A DNA stretch of 54,160 nucleotides. Source: an uncultured Muribaculaceae bacterium (GTDB taxonomy: Bacteria; Bacteroidota; Bacteroidia; Bacteroidales; Muribaculaceae). The stretch covers positions 1 through 54,160 of the forward strand of contig CAJTMY010000017.1 in the NCBI GenBank assembly GCA_910577355.1, read 5' to 3'. Every line of letters starts with the position of its first letter. Position 1 is the stretch's first letter. The notes under the pieces are model-generated. The model was not told the DNA's origin. It did no database searches and was given only the letters and a program-made list of their open reading frames with translations. A program made the position numbers and the translations under genes. This document shows, piece by piece, positions 34,096 through 42,829 of this stretch.

Positions 34096-35070
34096 TTAAG
34101 ATGTCAAGGCGTCTATAAGTATATTGTCGGTTACGCCCGAGATTATTTTACCGGCCGCGAGACCTGACAGAGCTTTGCGTAGTGCATCCGGTTCGAGAGG
34201 TATCCCGCGCAAGCCGTTGAGGAGAGGTTCGATTGGTCGGAGCGGTAAGAAATCGCCCCAAAGTTCTATTTCTGCTATTCGTCCGTGGGAGTCGAGTCGC
34301 GTTTCAGCCTTCAGCAGTCCTACGCCCTGATAGTAACGCGCTTCTGTATCGCTCCTGTTCTCGCGCCGCAGATATGATGGATCGAGATACGATTGCATTA
34401 TGCACAGAATTTCATCGATATCGGTCTGATCTGGAGTCACGGTTCCGTCCGTGCAGAGAAAATCGGTAGCATAATTTATAAATTCGCGACATGAAAGGTC
34501 GATGCCTTCGTTGCGCAGAGTGGTGACACGCGCCGGCACGGAAATGACTCCTTTGGATTCGCGTTTGGCCTTTGAAGGAGTTAGTACATGACTCATTGTC
34601 TCAAAATCCGCATCATATAACATTGTGCCGTGCACAATGCTACGACCCGGCAGCTTCAGAAAAGCATTTCCTGCTACTTTACGGCCATTTATTGCAATGT
34701 CGTTGCGGCCTGTCGGCTCAGCCACTATGCCGAGAGAATGCAGCATCCGACATATCATATCGGTATAGTCACTGAATGTGGTCTGTACATCGGTCGATGT
34801 TGTGATGTACGAGAACATTATATTGTTGCGGTCGGCATATACGGCGCCTCCTCCGCTTTTGCGTCTCCATACTTTTATGCCGTGGCCTGCGGCATAATTC
34901 ATGTCGACCTCGGCAGCCATGTCCTGATGACGACCGCATATCACGGTAGGATCTACTTGCCAGGCAAAGAAGTATTGCCCGGGCGGCAATTTTCCGGCAA
35001 CCCATTCTTCTGCCGCAAGATAATACGGAAGGATAATGTCCGGGCTGTCGGGGAGTGCTATCAGTTTCAT
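34096..35070 (-). CDS. lplA: Lipoate-protein ligase
   Basis: A 324-residue ligase that activates lipoate with ATP and attaches it to lipoyl domains. Motifs are WRRKSGGGAVYADRNNIMFS near residues 70-89, GRNDIAINGRKVAGNAF near 130-146 and HGTMLYDADF near 155. A C-terminal accessory domain is present (about 245-324). As first gene of lplA-gcvT-gcvH-gcvPA-gcvPB-lpdA it probably serves GcvH. The ATG at 35070 is chosen because the next upstream start, a TTG at 35091, lies inside the -7 element. Confidence 0.93.
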   Translation of the reverse strand: MKLIALPDSPDIILPYYLAAEEWVAGKLPPGQYFFAWQVDPTVICGRHQDMAAEVDMNYAAGHGIKVWRRKSGGGAVYADRNNIMFSYITTSTDVQTTFSDYTDMICRMLHSLGIVAEPTGRNDIAINGRKVAGNAFLKLPGRSIVHGTMLYDADFETMSHVLTPSKAKRESKGVISVPARVTTLRNEGIDLSCREFINYATDFLCTDGTVTPDQTDIDEILCIMQSYLDPSYLRRENRSDTEARYYQGVGLLKAETRLDSHGRIAEIELWGDFLPLRPIEPLLNGLRGIPLEPDALRKALSGLAAGKIISGVTDNILIDALTS

Positions 35071-35088
35071 GGTTATTATTGTTTGCCC

Positions 35089-35119
35089 CAAATTTAATCA
35101 TTATTTCTGAAAATGCAAA
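35089..35119 (-). promoter_or_regulatory. Promoter of the glycine cleavage operon
   Basis: On the minus strand, TTTG (35119-35116), a 19-base spacer and TAAATTTG (35096-35089): full consensus. The predicted start near 35084 leaves a leader of about 14 bases, too short for a glycine riboswitch. Confidence 0.8.
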
Positions 35120-35198
35120 ACAAAAAATCTGTCCGATCAAGAATACTCCCGAGACTGATATATTATCCGGGCCATCGGAAGTGTGATATGTATAAAAG

Positions 35199-35231
35199 AA
35201 ATCCCTCCCGTCATCTCGACGGGTGGGATTT
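35199..35231 (-). terminator. Terminator of the rpsF-rpsR-rplI operon
   Basis: The arms AAATCCCTCCCGTC (35199-35212) and GACGGGTGGGATTT (35218-35231) make a 14-bp stem with one mismatch and a 5-base loop. On the minus strand CTTTTATA follows. It lies 34 bases after the rplI stop codon. Confidence 0.75.
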
Positions 35232-35264
35232 GTGGGATAAATATTGAATTTGGGGAATGTCTGT

Positions 35265-35708
35265 TTATTCAGCGACCACCTCGAAGGGTATTTCCACAGC
35301 TACTTCCTTATGGAACTGGATGGTAGCGGAGTATTTGCCCACTTCTTTGATGTTCTCCTTTATGGAGATAAGCTTGCGGTCGACATTGTGGCCGAGTTTT
35401 TCAAGAGCCTCGGCTATCTGGATGGCGTTAACTGATCCGAAGATAGTGCCGGTGGCGGATGTCTTGGCGCCTATGGTGAGTGCAACACCTTCGAGTGCGG
35501 CGGCAGCTGCTTCGGCGTCGGCCTTTATCTGAGCGAGCTTATGGGCGCGCTGACGCTGGTTTTCGGCAAGAACCTTAAGAGCGGAAGATGTAGCTACAAC
35601 GGCTTTGCCCTGAGGAATGAGGTAGTTGCGGCCGTAGCCGTCTTTTACTTCCACGACGTCGTCCTTGTATCCAAGGCCGCGGACGTCTTCTTTGAGGATA
35701 ATTTTCAT
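35265..35708 (-). CDS. rplI: 50S ribosomal protein L9
   Basis: A 147-residue ribosomal protein with the L9 start MKIILKEDVRGLGYKDDVVEVKDGYGRNYLIP, a long alanine- and glutamine-rich connecting helix (NQRQRAHKLAQIKADAEAAA) and a C-terminal rRNA-binding domain. It is third in the conserved rpsF-rpsR-rplI operon, 23 bases after rpsR. Confidence 0.98.
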   Translation of the reverse strand: MKIILKEDVRGLGYKDDVVEVKDGYGRNYLIPQGKAVVATSSALKVLAENQRQRAHKLAQIKADAEAAAAALEGVALTIGAKTSATGTIFGSVNAIQIAEALEKLGHNVDRKLISIKENIKEVGKYSATIQFHKEVAVEIPFEVVAE

Positions 35709-35731
35709 ATCGTTGTTCCTTCGCTTAAAGG

Positions 35732-36001
35732 TTATTTCATAAGGTCTGTTACGTAGGGCAGCAGGGCGAGGTGACGGGCACGTTTTACGGCCTGTGCTAC
35801 ACGACGTTGGAATTTCAACGATGTGCCGGTGATGCGGCGGGGGAGAATCTTGCCCTGTTCGTTGAGGAATTTCTTGAGGAATTCAGCGTCCTTGTAGTCG
35901 ACGTACTTGATGCCAGCACGCTTGAAGCGGCAGTATTTCTTTTTCTTTACATCAACCGACATGGGGGTGAGGTAGCGGATTTCAGATTGTGCTTGTGCCA
36001 T
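35732..36001 (-). CDS. rpsR: 30S ribosomal protein S18
   Basis: An 89-residue basic ribosomal protein. KKKKYCRFKRAGIKYVDYKD and the conserved GKILPRRITGTSLKFQRRV followed by KRARHLALLPY identify it. It binds S6 in the small-subunit platform. It starts three bases after rpsF. Confidence 0.98.
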   Translation of the reverse strand: MAQAQSEIRYLTPMSVDVKKKKYCRFKRAGIKYVDYKDAEFLKKFLNEQGKILPRRITGTSLKFQRRVAQAVKRARHLALLPYVTDLMK

Positions 36002-36004
36002 GAT

Positions 36005-36376
36005 TTAGTCCTCCTTTGCTTCTACGGGTTGGGGTGCTTCGGCTGCCTTGGCAGCTTTGAGTGAACGACGCTTTGCAGCGTATTCTGCGGCGTACTTGTC
36101 CTGACAGAATGTGAGGAAGCGAAGAACGCGCTCGTCGCGGCGGAAAGCGGTCTCGAGTTTGCGGACGATAGTGGGCTCGCCTTCGAACTCAACGAGGGTG
36201 TAGAAGCCGGTCGACTTCTTCTGTATGGGATATGCGAGTTTGCGCATGCCCCATTCTTCGGTGTTCACGATGCTTGCACCGTTGTCGGTGAGCACTTTGC
36301 TGAACTTTTCTACCGCTTCCTTCATCTGAACATCAGACAAAACGGGAGTTAAAATGAAAACGGTTTCGTACTTCAT
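36005..36376 (-). CDS. rpsF: 30S ribosomal protein S6
   Basis: A 123-residue ribosomal protein starting MKYETVFILTPVLSDVQMKE, with WGMRKLAYPIQKKSTGFYTL near residue 48 and an alanine/lysine-rich C-terminal extension (about 98-123). The frame is open upstream, but the ATG at 36376 fits the family. It heads the operon. Confidence 0.98.
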   Translation of the reverse strand: MKYETVFILTPVLSDVQMKEAVEKFSKVLTDNGASIVNTEEWGMRKLAYPIQKKSTGFYTLVEFEGEPTIVRKLETAFRRDERVLRFLTFCQDKYAAEYAAKRRSLKAAKAAEAPQPVEAKED

Positions 36377-36436
36377 TGTTATGAATGAGTGGTTATAAAA
36401 TAATGATTGAAAAATGCCACCGGCATAATTCGACCG

Positions 36437-36467
36437 CAAAGGTAGTCATTTTTGCCGTAACTGCCAA
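36437..36467 (-). promoter_or_regulatory. Promoter of the rpsF operon
   Basis: On the minus strand, TTG (36467-36465), a 20-base spacer and TACCTTTG (36444-36437), a full -7 consensus. The predicted leader of about 56 bases could hold autoregulatory structure, but no clear hairpin is seen. Confidence 0.7.
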
Positions 36468-36484
36468 GCTTTATCGCAATATTT

Positions 36485-37579
36485 TCAAATTTGTATGAGG
36501 TCGCGTATGTATGCATCGGAGATTATCCAGTGCGATGGTGAGATGGACAGATGATTGTCTATGAGATACATGTGGCCGTTGGTGATGAAGCGCTTGGCGT
36601 CTGTGAGTACCTTGCTGCGCCATGGTTCGGCTATTGTGGATAAATCGAGTCCGTCGGCTGTCCGGAGGGATGTGACAATGTTGTCGTTTATGCGGTCGAG
36701 TTCGCTTTCCTGGTCAATGCTATAAGGTTGCGGTAAAGCTTTTAGCCAATCGGTGATTGACGGTATGTCGATACGGCGCACGAGACCGTCGAATGAATGT
36801 GCCGAGGGCCCGAGGCCAAGCCATCGGCTCGACGGATTCCAATAGGCGCTGTTGTGTTTTGACCGGAATCCGGACTTTGCGAGGTTGGAGATCTCATAAT
36901 GTTCAAAACCGTTTGCCGCTGCCGTCTCACGCAGAATATTGAAATATTCTGTAACTGTATCGTCATCGGCAGGGGTAATCTTTCCGGAAAGCATCTGCCT
37001 GTATATCATGGTACCTTCGTGGTATGTGAGGCTGTAGGCCGAAAGGTGTGTTATGGGCGATGTCATAAGAGTGTTGAGATCGTTGCGCCAGCCATCGGGA
37101 TTCTGCCCGGGAAGGCCATAGATAAGGTCGACAGATATGTCGGATATGCCGCCGTCGCATAGCAGACTGACCGCCCGAATGGCTTGCCGGGGTGTGTGCC
37201 TGCGGCCGATGCGGCGCAATATAGCGGCATCGAGAGTCTGTATGCCCATGCTTACTCGGTTGAATCCTGCTGATCGCCATGTCTTTACATTCTCAGGAGT
37301 CACATCATCGGGATTGACTTCGATGGTGGCTTCTGATATTTCGTCGAAGGGCAGATTGTCGCAGATGTATCGCAGTATAGCAGAAGGCAATACCGACGGT
37401 GTGCCTCCGCCGAAGTATATGGTGTCGAAAGAGCCTTCGATTTCGTTGCGTCGTGCTTTGTACTCGGTGATGATTCCGTGTGCCGCCGACTCCATTAGTC
37501 CGGTGCGCGGTATCGAATAGAAATCGCAATAAGTGCATTTCGATCTGCAGAACGGGATATGTATATATAATCCTTTCAT
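36485..37579 (-). CDS. hemW: Radical SAM heme chaperone HemW
   Basis: A 364-residue radical SAM protein. The iron-sulfur motif CRSKCTYCDFYS (C-x3-C-x2-C) is near residues 12-23. FGGGTPSVLP near 59, EVNPDDVTPENV near 97 and SMGIQTLDAAILRRIGRRH near 120 are family motifs. HemW was long confused with oxygen-independent coproporphyrinogen oxidase but handles heme for insertion into proteins. Its ATG shares one base with the TGA of the upstream AddB-like gene. Confidence 0.92.
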   Translation of the reverse strand: MKGLYIHIPFCRSKCTYCDFYSIPRTGLMESAAHGIITEYKARRNEIEGSFDTIYFGGGTPSVLPSAILRYICDNLPFDEISEATIEVNPDDVTPENVKTWRSAGFNRVSMGIQTLDAAILRRIGRRHTPRQAIRAVSLLCDGGISDISVDLIYGLPGQNPDGWRNDLNTLMTSPITHLSAYSLTYHEGTMIYRQMLSGKITPADDDTVTEYFNILRETAAANGFEHYEISNLAKSGFRSKHNSAYWNPSSRWLGLGPSAHSFDGLVRRIDIPSITDWLKALPQPYSIDQESELDRINDNIVTSLRTADGLDLSTIAEPWRSKVLTDAKRFITNGHMYLIDNHLSISPSHWIISDAYIRDLIQI

Positions 37580-40572
37580 CAGTTGAAATCGGGGGGCAAG
37601 GTACGGCCGCATATCGACAGGAACGGGCAGTACTTGCAGTTGTTGACGTCGTCGGTCTGGTAAAACGGTTCGTTCGGATCGAAAATGCGTGTGAAGAGTT
37701 GATTGAGCAAGGGACGGAATTCGTAGGACAAGGTCGGAAATGGTGGCATTGGCGATTTATTGTATGTTATAGGTGCGATTACACCTTCCCTTACGATATC
37801 TTTTATAATATGTAGTACCGGCAGTATCTGTACCGATGGATCCACGAGGTCATGATAGGCTTCTGCATATATCAATAGCTGGAACACCGCATTACGGCTA
37901 TGATCGCCCAGAAAAAGATTTTCGATCGAATTGCCTGCCTTGTTGCTGTCGTTGCCTGTCTTATAGTCGATGAAGCGGAGCAATCCCGGCTCTATGCGGT
38001 CCACGCGGTCGATCTGCATTCGGAAGTTGACCTTGAGGCCTGGTGTCACCTCCCATTGCCTGTCGTTTACATCCATTTCGCCTTCGATATATTCAAAGGT
38101 TCCTGAAGAGCAGTATTGCGATGCTTCGGTATGCAACATCGACCGTAATTGGGCGGCAGTCTGATTATGTATTATCATGGATTCATACGGAAGATCCGAA
38201 AAACGGCACGTGCCGCTATCCATACCGGCCATTTCGGCAAGTTCGCTTACCAATATATTGCTGAGCTGTTCCGAATCTGCGAAAGATGTCAGCATTTCGG
38301 CAGTGACGGGTCGGCCTTTGAATGAGTCGTAGATACGCTTTGCAGAGCGATGAAATATATCTCCGAGTCGCGCGGCATCGAGATAATCTGTTGGATCATC
38401 TTCATCTCGCAGGCCGTTGACATATTGCAGATAGAAGCATAATGGGCATCTGATGAATGTCTTTAATGCCGATGCGGACAACTTAGGCCCTTTGGGATTT
38501 CTGAAATCATCAAGTTGTTGCAGTATATGCTGTGTTTTCGGTATCGTGATTGTGCGTGCGGCCGGCTGTGTGCCGGTCATATCTACCCGACGATGGTTTA
38601 TATTGCCCGAGTCGCCGTAAAGATAGATCAGTTGGGAAAGATAACGCGACATCTCGCCGGTGCCGCGTCCGGGGGGGCGGGTGTCGTAAATCAGCGATAC
38701 GTGCGAGGCCCGGCTGATAGCTCTGAAAAAGTGATAGGCGTAGAAACTTTCGCTTTGTTCGATGGGCGGGAGACCGTATCCGTGGCGCAGGTTGTTGGGT
38801 ATCATGGTGCGCACATAGTCGCGACGCGGAAATGTGCGTTCGTTCATTGCCAGGAATATGATGTTGTCAAAATCGAGGTTGCGGGTTTCAAGTACGCCCA
38901 TAACCTGTAGCCCTCGCAGCGGAGTGCCCTCTACATTGATTATCTTGGATTGCAGTATACGCTCGAATAATGCCAGCAGTGTCGATTCCTGCATGGTGAT
39001 GGAATATTTGTCGATAAGCCTGCGCAGTTCTTCGACATTTTTGTCAAAGTAAGACAGTATCTCTATCTCAAACGAATTTTCAAACGAATATGCGTCCGAT
39101 GATCTCGACAGTGCTTCTCTGAGACCATGCAGCAGTCCGGTTATGTATTCATATGTGTCATTGAGATTGTCGGGCGAGTTGATGGGACTGAAGATGAAGG
39201 CAAGTTCCTTGAATTCGGATGCAAGCATATCGGCGTCGATATTGAATAGCCGCTGGTCGTATATGTATTGGCGCACGGCGTTTGCCTTGTTTGGCGCGAG
39301 CAACTGTAGATGTGGATGGACAAGTACTTCGAGTACATCCTGAAAAAAATATGTGCGGGTGCCGTTGCGGCGTTTGTGTGCGTGCCGCTGCATCAGCACC
39401 ACTGCGCGCATGAGAGTGGCGAAAGTCGTGGTCGAGTAGGGTATGCCCATGGTTACGTTTAGAGCCGGCAGGGTGTCGGGAAGGCTCAGCATAAGCGGCA
39501 TAAGCTGTGATGGATCGGGTACTACGATCGCCGTATTGAATGCGCTTTTTTCGTCCATTCCACCTTTTTTTGAAAGATCGGTGATCAGGTTTCCTGCAAG
39601 TTTAGCCTGGCCTACCGATGACGGTATGCCGTATATGTTTATTGTGCCGAACGGTTCAGGCGTTCCAGGATCAAAGTCCTCGGGCGACTTGAACATCTTT
39701 GCCAGGGTGGATATGATGCGCAATGCTTTATTGTCGGTATCTATCTTTCCGTCGGGTGTGAGGAAAGCCGGTGATGATATGTCCCAGAAGAAGTCGGCTG
39801 CGCCAGCACGGGATATACGCTCCATTATGGCGATTTCTGCATTCGACAGGTCGGACAGGCCTACAAATACATAATGGCGGCGGCGTATCTCTTCTGGCAG
39901 CATATTCTTGAATGCAGCGAGTGCATCGCGCATTATCATGCCTGGTGTCGACAGCCCCGCATGGCGCAGACGCGAGCGGAACTCTTCGTATATCTCTGCG
40001 AGTATCTGCCACAACGAAATGAATTTGCGTGTGAGTTCCGACTCACTGCCTGGCGGGGACGTGTGCAGCCAGAACCGGTCGACATGTTCGGTGAGATTGG
40101 TCTCGCCCCATATTCGGCGTATAAGTTCTTTTTGCTCTTCTGTGAGGTAATCGGATGTTAATTCGCGTACGTCTCGAAGGTTGGAGTATAACTTGTGCGG
40201 GTCTGCGAGCGAGATGTCTATGTCGTCGAAATCGCTTAGTATCATATCGCCCCAGAATATAAAGCGGTCGAAGTCCCGCGCCTGCTCTTTACGCCCGGCC
40301 GCGGTAGCGGCCAATACAGATGTATATGTGCGGTATAGCATGAACAGCAGCTCGTTGTGCGATGCCTCAGGCATCCGCACAGTATCGGATGCCAGTCGTG
40401 CGAATGTGGTGAATCGCGGCATAAGGCTGTACTCGGCTTTAAGGTGTTGCTGGATGTACAGTTTCAGAAACATTGCCGAACGCTTGTTGGGAAATACGAA
40501 TGTGATATCCTGCAAGTCGGCGATATGTCCGGGCGAAGTATAATAATCGGCTATCTGTTCAAGAAATTTCAT
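37579..40572 (-). CDS. AddB-like PD-(D/E)XK nuclease with iron-sulfur cysteines
   Basis: A 997-residue protein resembling the B subunit of AddAB recombination nucleases. The N-terminus (DITFVFPNKRSAMFLK) matches AddB-type inactive helicase domains. Near residue 560 is GLQVMGVLETRNLDFDNII. The C-terminal nuclease has FIDYKTG with Lys871 as the active-site lysine. Cys709 or Cys712 (FIRCPLCFYLQY) and Cys979, Cys982 and Cys988 (CKYCPFLSIC) match the four-cysteine iron-sulfur staple of AddB. It probably processes double-strand DNA ends for recombination. The partner AddA helicase is not adjacent and must lie elsewhere. The promoter predicts a nearly leaderless mRNA. Confidence 0.88.
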   Translation of the reverse strand: MKFLEQIADYYTSPGHIADLQDITFVFPNKRSAMFLKLYIQQHLKAEYSLMPRFTTFARLASDTVRMPEASHNELLFMLYRTYTSVLAATAAGRKEQARDFDRFIFWGDMILSDFDDIDISLADPHKLYSNLRDVRELTSDYLTEEQKELIRRIWGETNLTEHVDRFWLHTSPPGSESELTRKFISLWQILAEIYEEFRSRLRHAGLSTPGMIMRDALAAFKNMLPEEIRRRHYVFVGLSDLSNAEIAIMERISRAGAADFFWDISSPAFLTPDGKIDTDNKALRIISTLAKMFKSPEDFDPGTPEPFGTINIYGIPSSVGQAKLAGNLITDLSKKGGMDEKSAFNTAIVVPDPSQLMPLMLSLPDTLPALNVTMGIPYSTTTFATLMRAVVLMQRHAHKRRNGTRTYFFQDVLEVLVHPHLQLLAPNKANAVRQYIYDQRLFNIDADMLASEFKELAFIFSPINSPDNLNDTYEYITGLLHGLREALSRSSDAYSFENSFEIEILSYFDKNVEELRRLIDKYSITMQESTLLALFERILQSKIINVEGTPLRGLQVMGVLETRNLDFDNIIFLAMNERTFPRRDYVRTMIPNNLRHGYGLPPIEQSESFYAYHFFRAISRASHVSLIYDTRPPGRGTGEMSRYLSQLIYLYGDSGNINHRRVDMTGTQPAARTITIPKTQHILQQLDDFRNPKGPKLSASALKTFIRCPLCFYLQYVNGLRDEDDPTDYLDAARLGDIFHRSAKRIYDSFKGRPVTAEMLTSFADSEQLSNILVSELAEMAGMDSGTCRFSDLPYESMIIHNQTAAQLRSMLHTEASQYCSSGTFEYIEGEMDVNDRQWEVTPGLKVNFRMQIDRVDRIEPGLLRFIDYKTGNDSNKAGNSIENLFLGDHSRNAVFQLLIYAEAYHDLVDPSVQILPVLHIIKDIVREGVIAPITYNKSPMPPFPTLSYEFRPLLNQLFTRIFDPNEPFYQTDDVNNCKYCPFLSICGRTLPPDFN

Positions 40573-40575
40573 GCA

Positions 40576-40607
40576 CAAATATAGTGCAAAAGAACGTAAC
40601 AGGCAAA
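40576..40607 (-). promoter_or_regulatory. Promoter of the AddB-like gene
   Basis: On the minus strand, TTTG (40607-40604), a 20-base spacer and TATATTTG (40583-40576). The -7 element ends three bases before the ATG at 40572, so almost no 5' leader is possible. The -33 TTTG directly follows the T-run of the mutB terminator. Confidence 0.75.
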
Positions 40608-40652
40608 CAAAAAAATTACCCGGCGACACATAATTGCACGCCGGGTAATTTT
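40608..40652 (-). terminator. Terminator of the mutAB operon
   Basis: CGCCGGGTAATTTT (40639-40652 on plus) and AAAATTACCCGGCG (40612-40625) form a perfect 14-bp stem with a 13-base loop. On the minus strand seven consecutive T follow, then GTTTG. The stem lies 16 bases after the mutB stop. Confidence 0.88.
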
Positions 40653-40668
40653 ATGAACAGGATGCGGA

Positions 40669-42807
40669 TTATTCCTCGTTGAGTATCTCAAGCATCTTGA
40701 TGGCTGATTCGGGGATGCGGGTGCCGGGGCCGAAGATGGCGGCGACTCCTGCTTTGTATAGGAAGTCGTAATCCTGGGCGGGAATCACACCTCCGGCTGT
40801 AACCATTATGTCCTCGCGGCCAAGCTTCTTGAGCTCTTCAATCACTTGAGGTATAAGTGTCTTGTGGCCTGCGGCAAGCGAGCTGACACCGAGGATGTGG
40901 ACATCGTTCTCGACGGCCTGGCGGGCTGCTTCTTCCGGAGTCTGGAAGAGCGGGCCCATATCTACGTCGAAGCCGCAATCGGCATAGCCTGTGGCGACTA
41001 CCTTGGCTCCGCGGTCGTGTCCGTCCTGGCCCATCTTGGCTATCATGATACGGGGTTGGCGACCTTCGCGTTTTGCGAATTCCTCGCACATCTGCTGAGC
41101 ACGTACGAAGTCGGGATCTTTTTTGGTTTCTGCTGAGTACACGCCTGAAATGGTTCTGATTACTGCTTTATAACGGCCTACGACATCTTCGCAGGCATCT
41201 GATATCTCGCCGAGGGTGGCGCGGAGTCCGGCTGCCTTTACGGCGAGATCGAGGAGATTGCCCTGCTTTGTGCGTACGCACTCGGTGATTGCGGCAAGAG
41301 CTTCCTTTACCTTGGCTTCGTCGCGGTGGGCACGGAGGTCTTCGAGACGTTCGATCTGCTCGGTACGAACCTGTGTGTTGTCGATCTCGAGGATGTCGAT
41401 TGGATCCTCATGGTCGAGACGATACTTGTTGATGCCGACGATTGTCTGGCGACCCGAGTCGATTCGGGCCTGAGTACGTGCGGCGGCTTCCTCGATGCGG
41501 AGCTTGGGCAGACCGGTCTCGATAGCTTTGGCCATGCCGCCGAGCTTCTCAATCTCCTGGATGTGCTCCCATGCTCGGTGAGCGATCTCGTTGGTGAGCG
41601 CTTCCACGTAATACGAACCGCCCCACGGATCTACCTGCTTGGTGACGAGAGTCTCTTCCTGAATGTAAATCTGAGTGTTACGGGCGATACGTGCCGAGAA
41701 GTCGGTAGGCAGGGCGATAGCTTCGTCGAGCGCGTTGGTATGAAGGCTCTGTGTATGGCCGAGGGCTGCGCCCATGGCTTCGATACATGTACGGCCTACG
41801 TTGTTGAACGGGTCTTGCTCGGTGAGCGACCATCCGGATGTCTGCGAGTGAGTGCGCAGGGCGAGCGACTTGGGGTTCTTGGGGTTGAACTGCTTTACGA
41901 TCTTGGCCCAAAGCATACGTGCGGCACGCATCTTGGCCACTTCCATGAAGTAGTTCATGCCTATGGCCCAGAAGAACGACAGACGGGGTGCGAAGGCATC
42001 GATATCCATGCCGGCGTTGACACCTGCGCGGAGGTATTCAAGGCCGTCGGCGAGGGTGTATGCCAGCTCGATGTCGCATGTCGCACCGGCTTCCTGCATG
42101 TGGTAGCCCGAGATGGATATCGAGTTGAACTTGGGCATGTTCTGCGATGTATACTCGAAGATGTCGGCGATGATGCGCATCGAGAATTCAGGCGGGTAGA
42201 TGTAGGTGTTGCGCACCATGAATTCCTTGAGGATGTCATTCTGTATGGTACCGGCCATTTCTTCGAGTTTGGCTCCCTGTTCAAGACCTGCATTGATGTA
42301 GAAGGCGAGTACGGGAAGCACGGCGCCGTTCATTGTCATCGATACGGACATCTTGTTCAAGGGGATACCGTCGAAGAGCACTTTCATGTCTTCTATCGAG
42401 CAGATCGACACACCGGCCTTGCCTACGTCGCCTACCACACGGGGATGGTCGGCGTCGTAGCCGCGGTGTGTGGCAAGGTCGAATGCCACCGAGAGGCCTT
42501 TCTGGCCTGCGGCAAGATTGCGGCGGTAGAATGCGTTTGACTCTGCGGCGGTAGAGAAGCCGGCGTATTGGCGGATTGTCCAGGGACGCAGGGGATACAT
42601 GGCGCTGTACGGGCCGCGAAGGAAGGGAGGAATACCTGATACATAGTTGAGGTGTTCGAGTCCCTGAAGGTCGTCTTTTGTATATACGGGCTTGACAGGT
42701 ATAAGCTCGGGAGTGAGCCAGTCCTGCTCGGGGTTGGCAGCTACGGCAGAGGGCTGAGCGCCGAACGCGTCTTTTGTGATGTCAATTTTGGTGAAATCGG
42801 GTCTCAT
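40669..42807 (-). CDS. mutB: Methylmalonyl-CoA mutase, large subunit
   Basis: A 712-residue adenosylcobalamin enzyme that interconverts succinyl-CoA and (R)-methylmalonyl-CoA in propionate formation. The TIM barrel has GPYSAMYPLRPWTIRQYAGF near 75, SFFWAIGMNYFMEVAKMRAARM near 275 and RTHSQTSGWSLTEQDPFNN near 310. The C-terminal cobalamin domain has DGHDRGAKVVATGYADCGFD near 615 with the cobalt-binding His. The start at 42807 matches the family; the upstream open frame overlaps mutA. It follows mutA by 22 bases. Confidence 0.97.
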   Translation of the reverse strand: MRPDFTKIDITKDAFGAQPSAVAANPEQDWLTPELIPVKPVYTKDDLQGLEHLNYVSGIPPFLRGPYSAMYPLRPWTIRQYAGFSTAAESNAFYRRNLAAGQKGLSVAFDLATHRGYDADHPRVVGDVGKAGVSICSIEDMKVLFDGIPLNKMSVSMTMNGAVLPVLAFYINAGLEQGAKLEEMAGTIQNDILKEFMVRNTYIYPPEFSMRIIADIFEYTSQNMPKFNSISISGYHMQEAGATCDIELAYTLADGLEYLRAGVNAGMDIDAFAPRLSFFWAIGMNYFMEVAKMRAARMLWAKIVKQFNPKNPKSLALRTHSQTSGWSLTEQDPFNNVGRTCIEAMGAALGHTQSLHTNALDEAIALPTDFSARIARNTQIYIQEETLVTKQVDPWGGSYYVEALTNEIAHRAWEHIQEIEKLGGMAKAIETGLPKLRIEEAAARTQARIDSGRQTIVGINKYRLDHEDPIDILEIDNTQVRTEQIERLEDLRAHRDEAKVKEALAAITECVRTKQGNLLDLAVKAAGLRATLGEISDACEDVVGRYKAVIRTISGVYSAETKKDPDFVRAQQMCEEFAKREGRQPRIMIAKMGQDGHDRGAKVVATGYADCGFDVDMGPLFQTPEEAARQAVENDVHILGVSSLAAGHKTLIPQVIEELKKLGREDIMVTAGGVIPAQDYDFLYKAGVAAIFGPGTRIPESAIKMLEILNEE

Positions 42808-42829
42808 TGTCTTTATTATGTAGCTGTGA

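Noticed and set aside
35071..35088. Glycine riboswitch upstream of the gcv operon
   Set aside because: Predicted leader of about 14 bases leaves no room.
35071..35091. TTG start giving LplA seven more residues
   Set aside because: The TTG lies inside the -7 element of a canonical promoter, so it would not be in the mRNA.
41326..42540. 404-codon open frame opposite mutB
   Set aside because: Antisense to strongly conserved coding sequence; no recognisable motifs.
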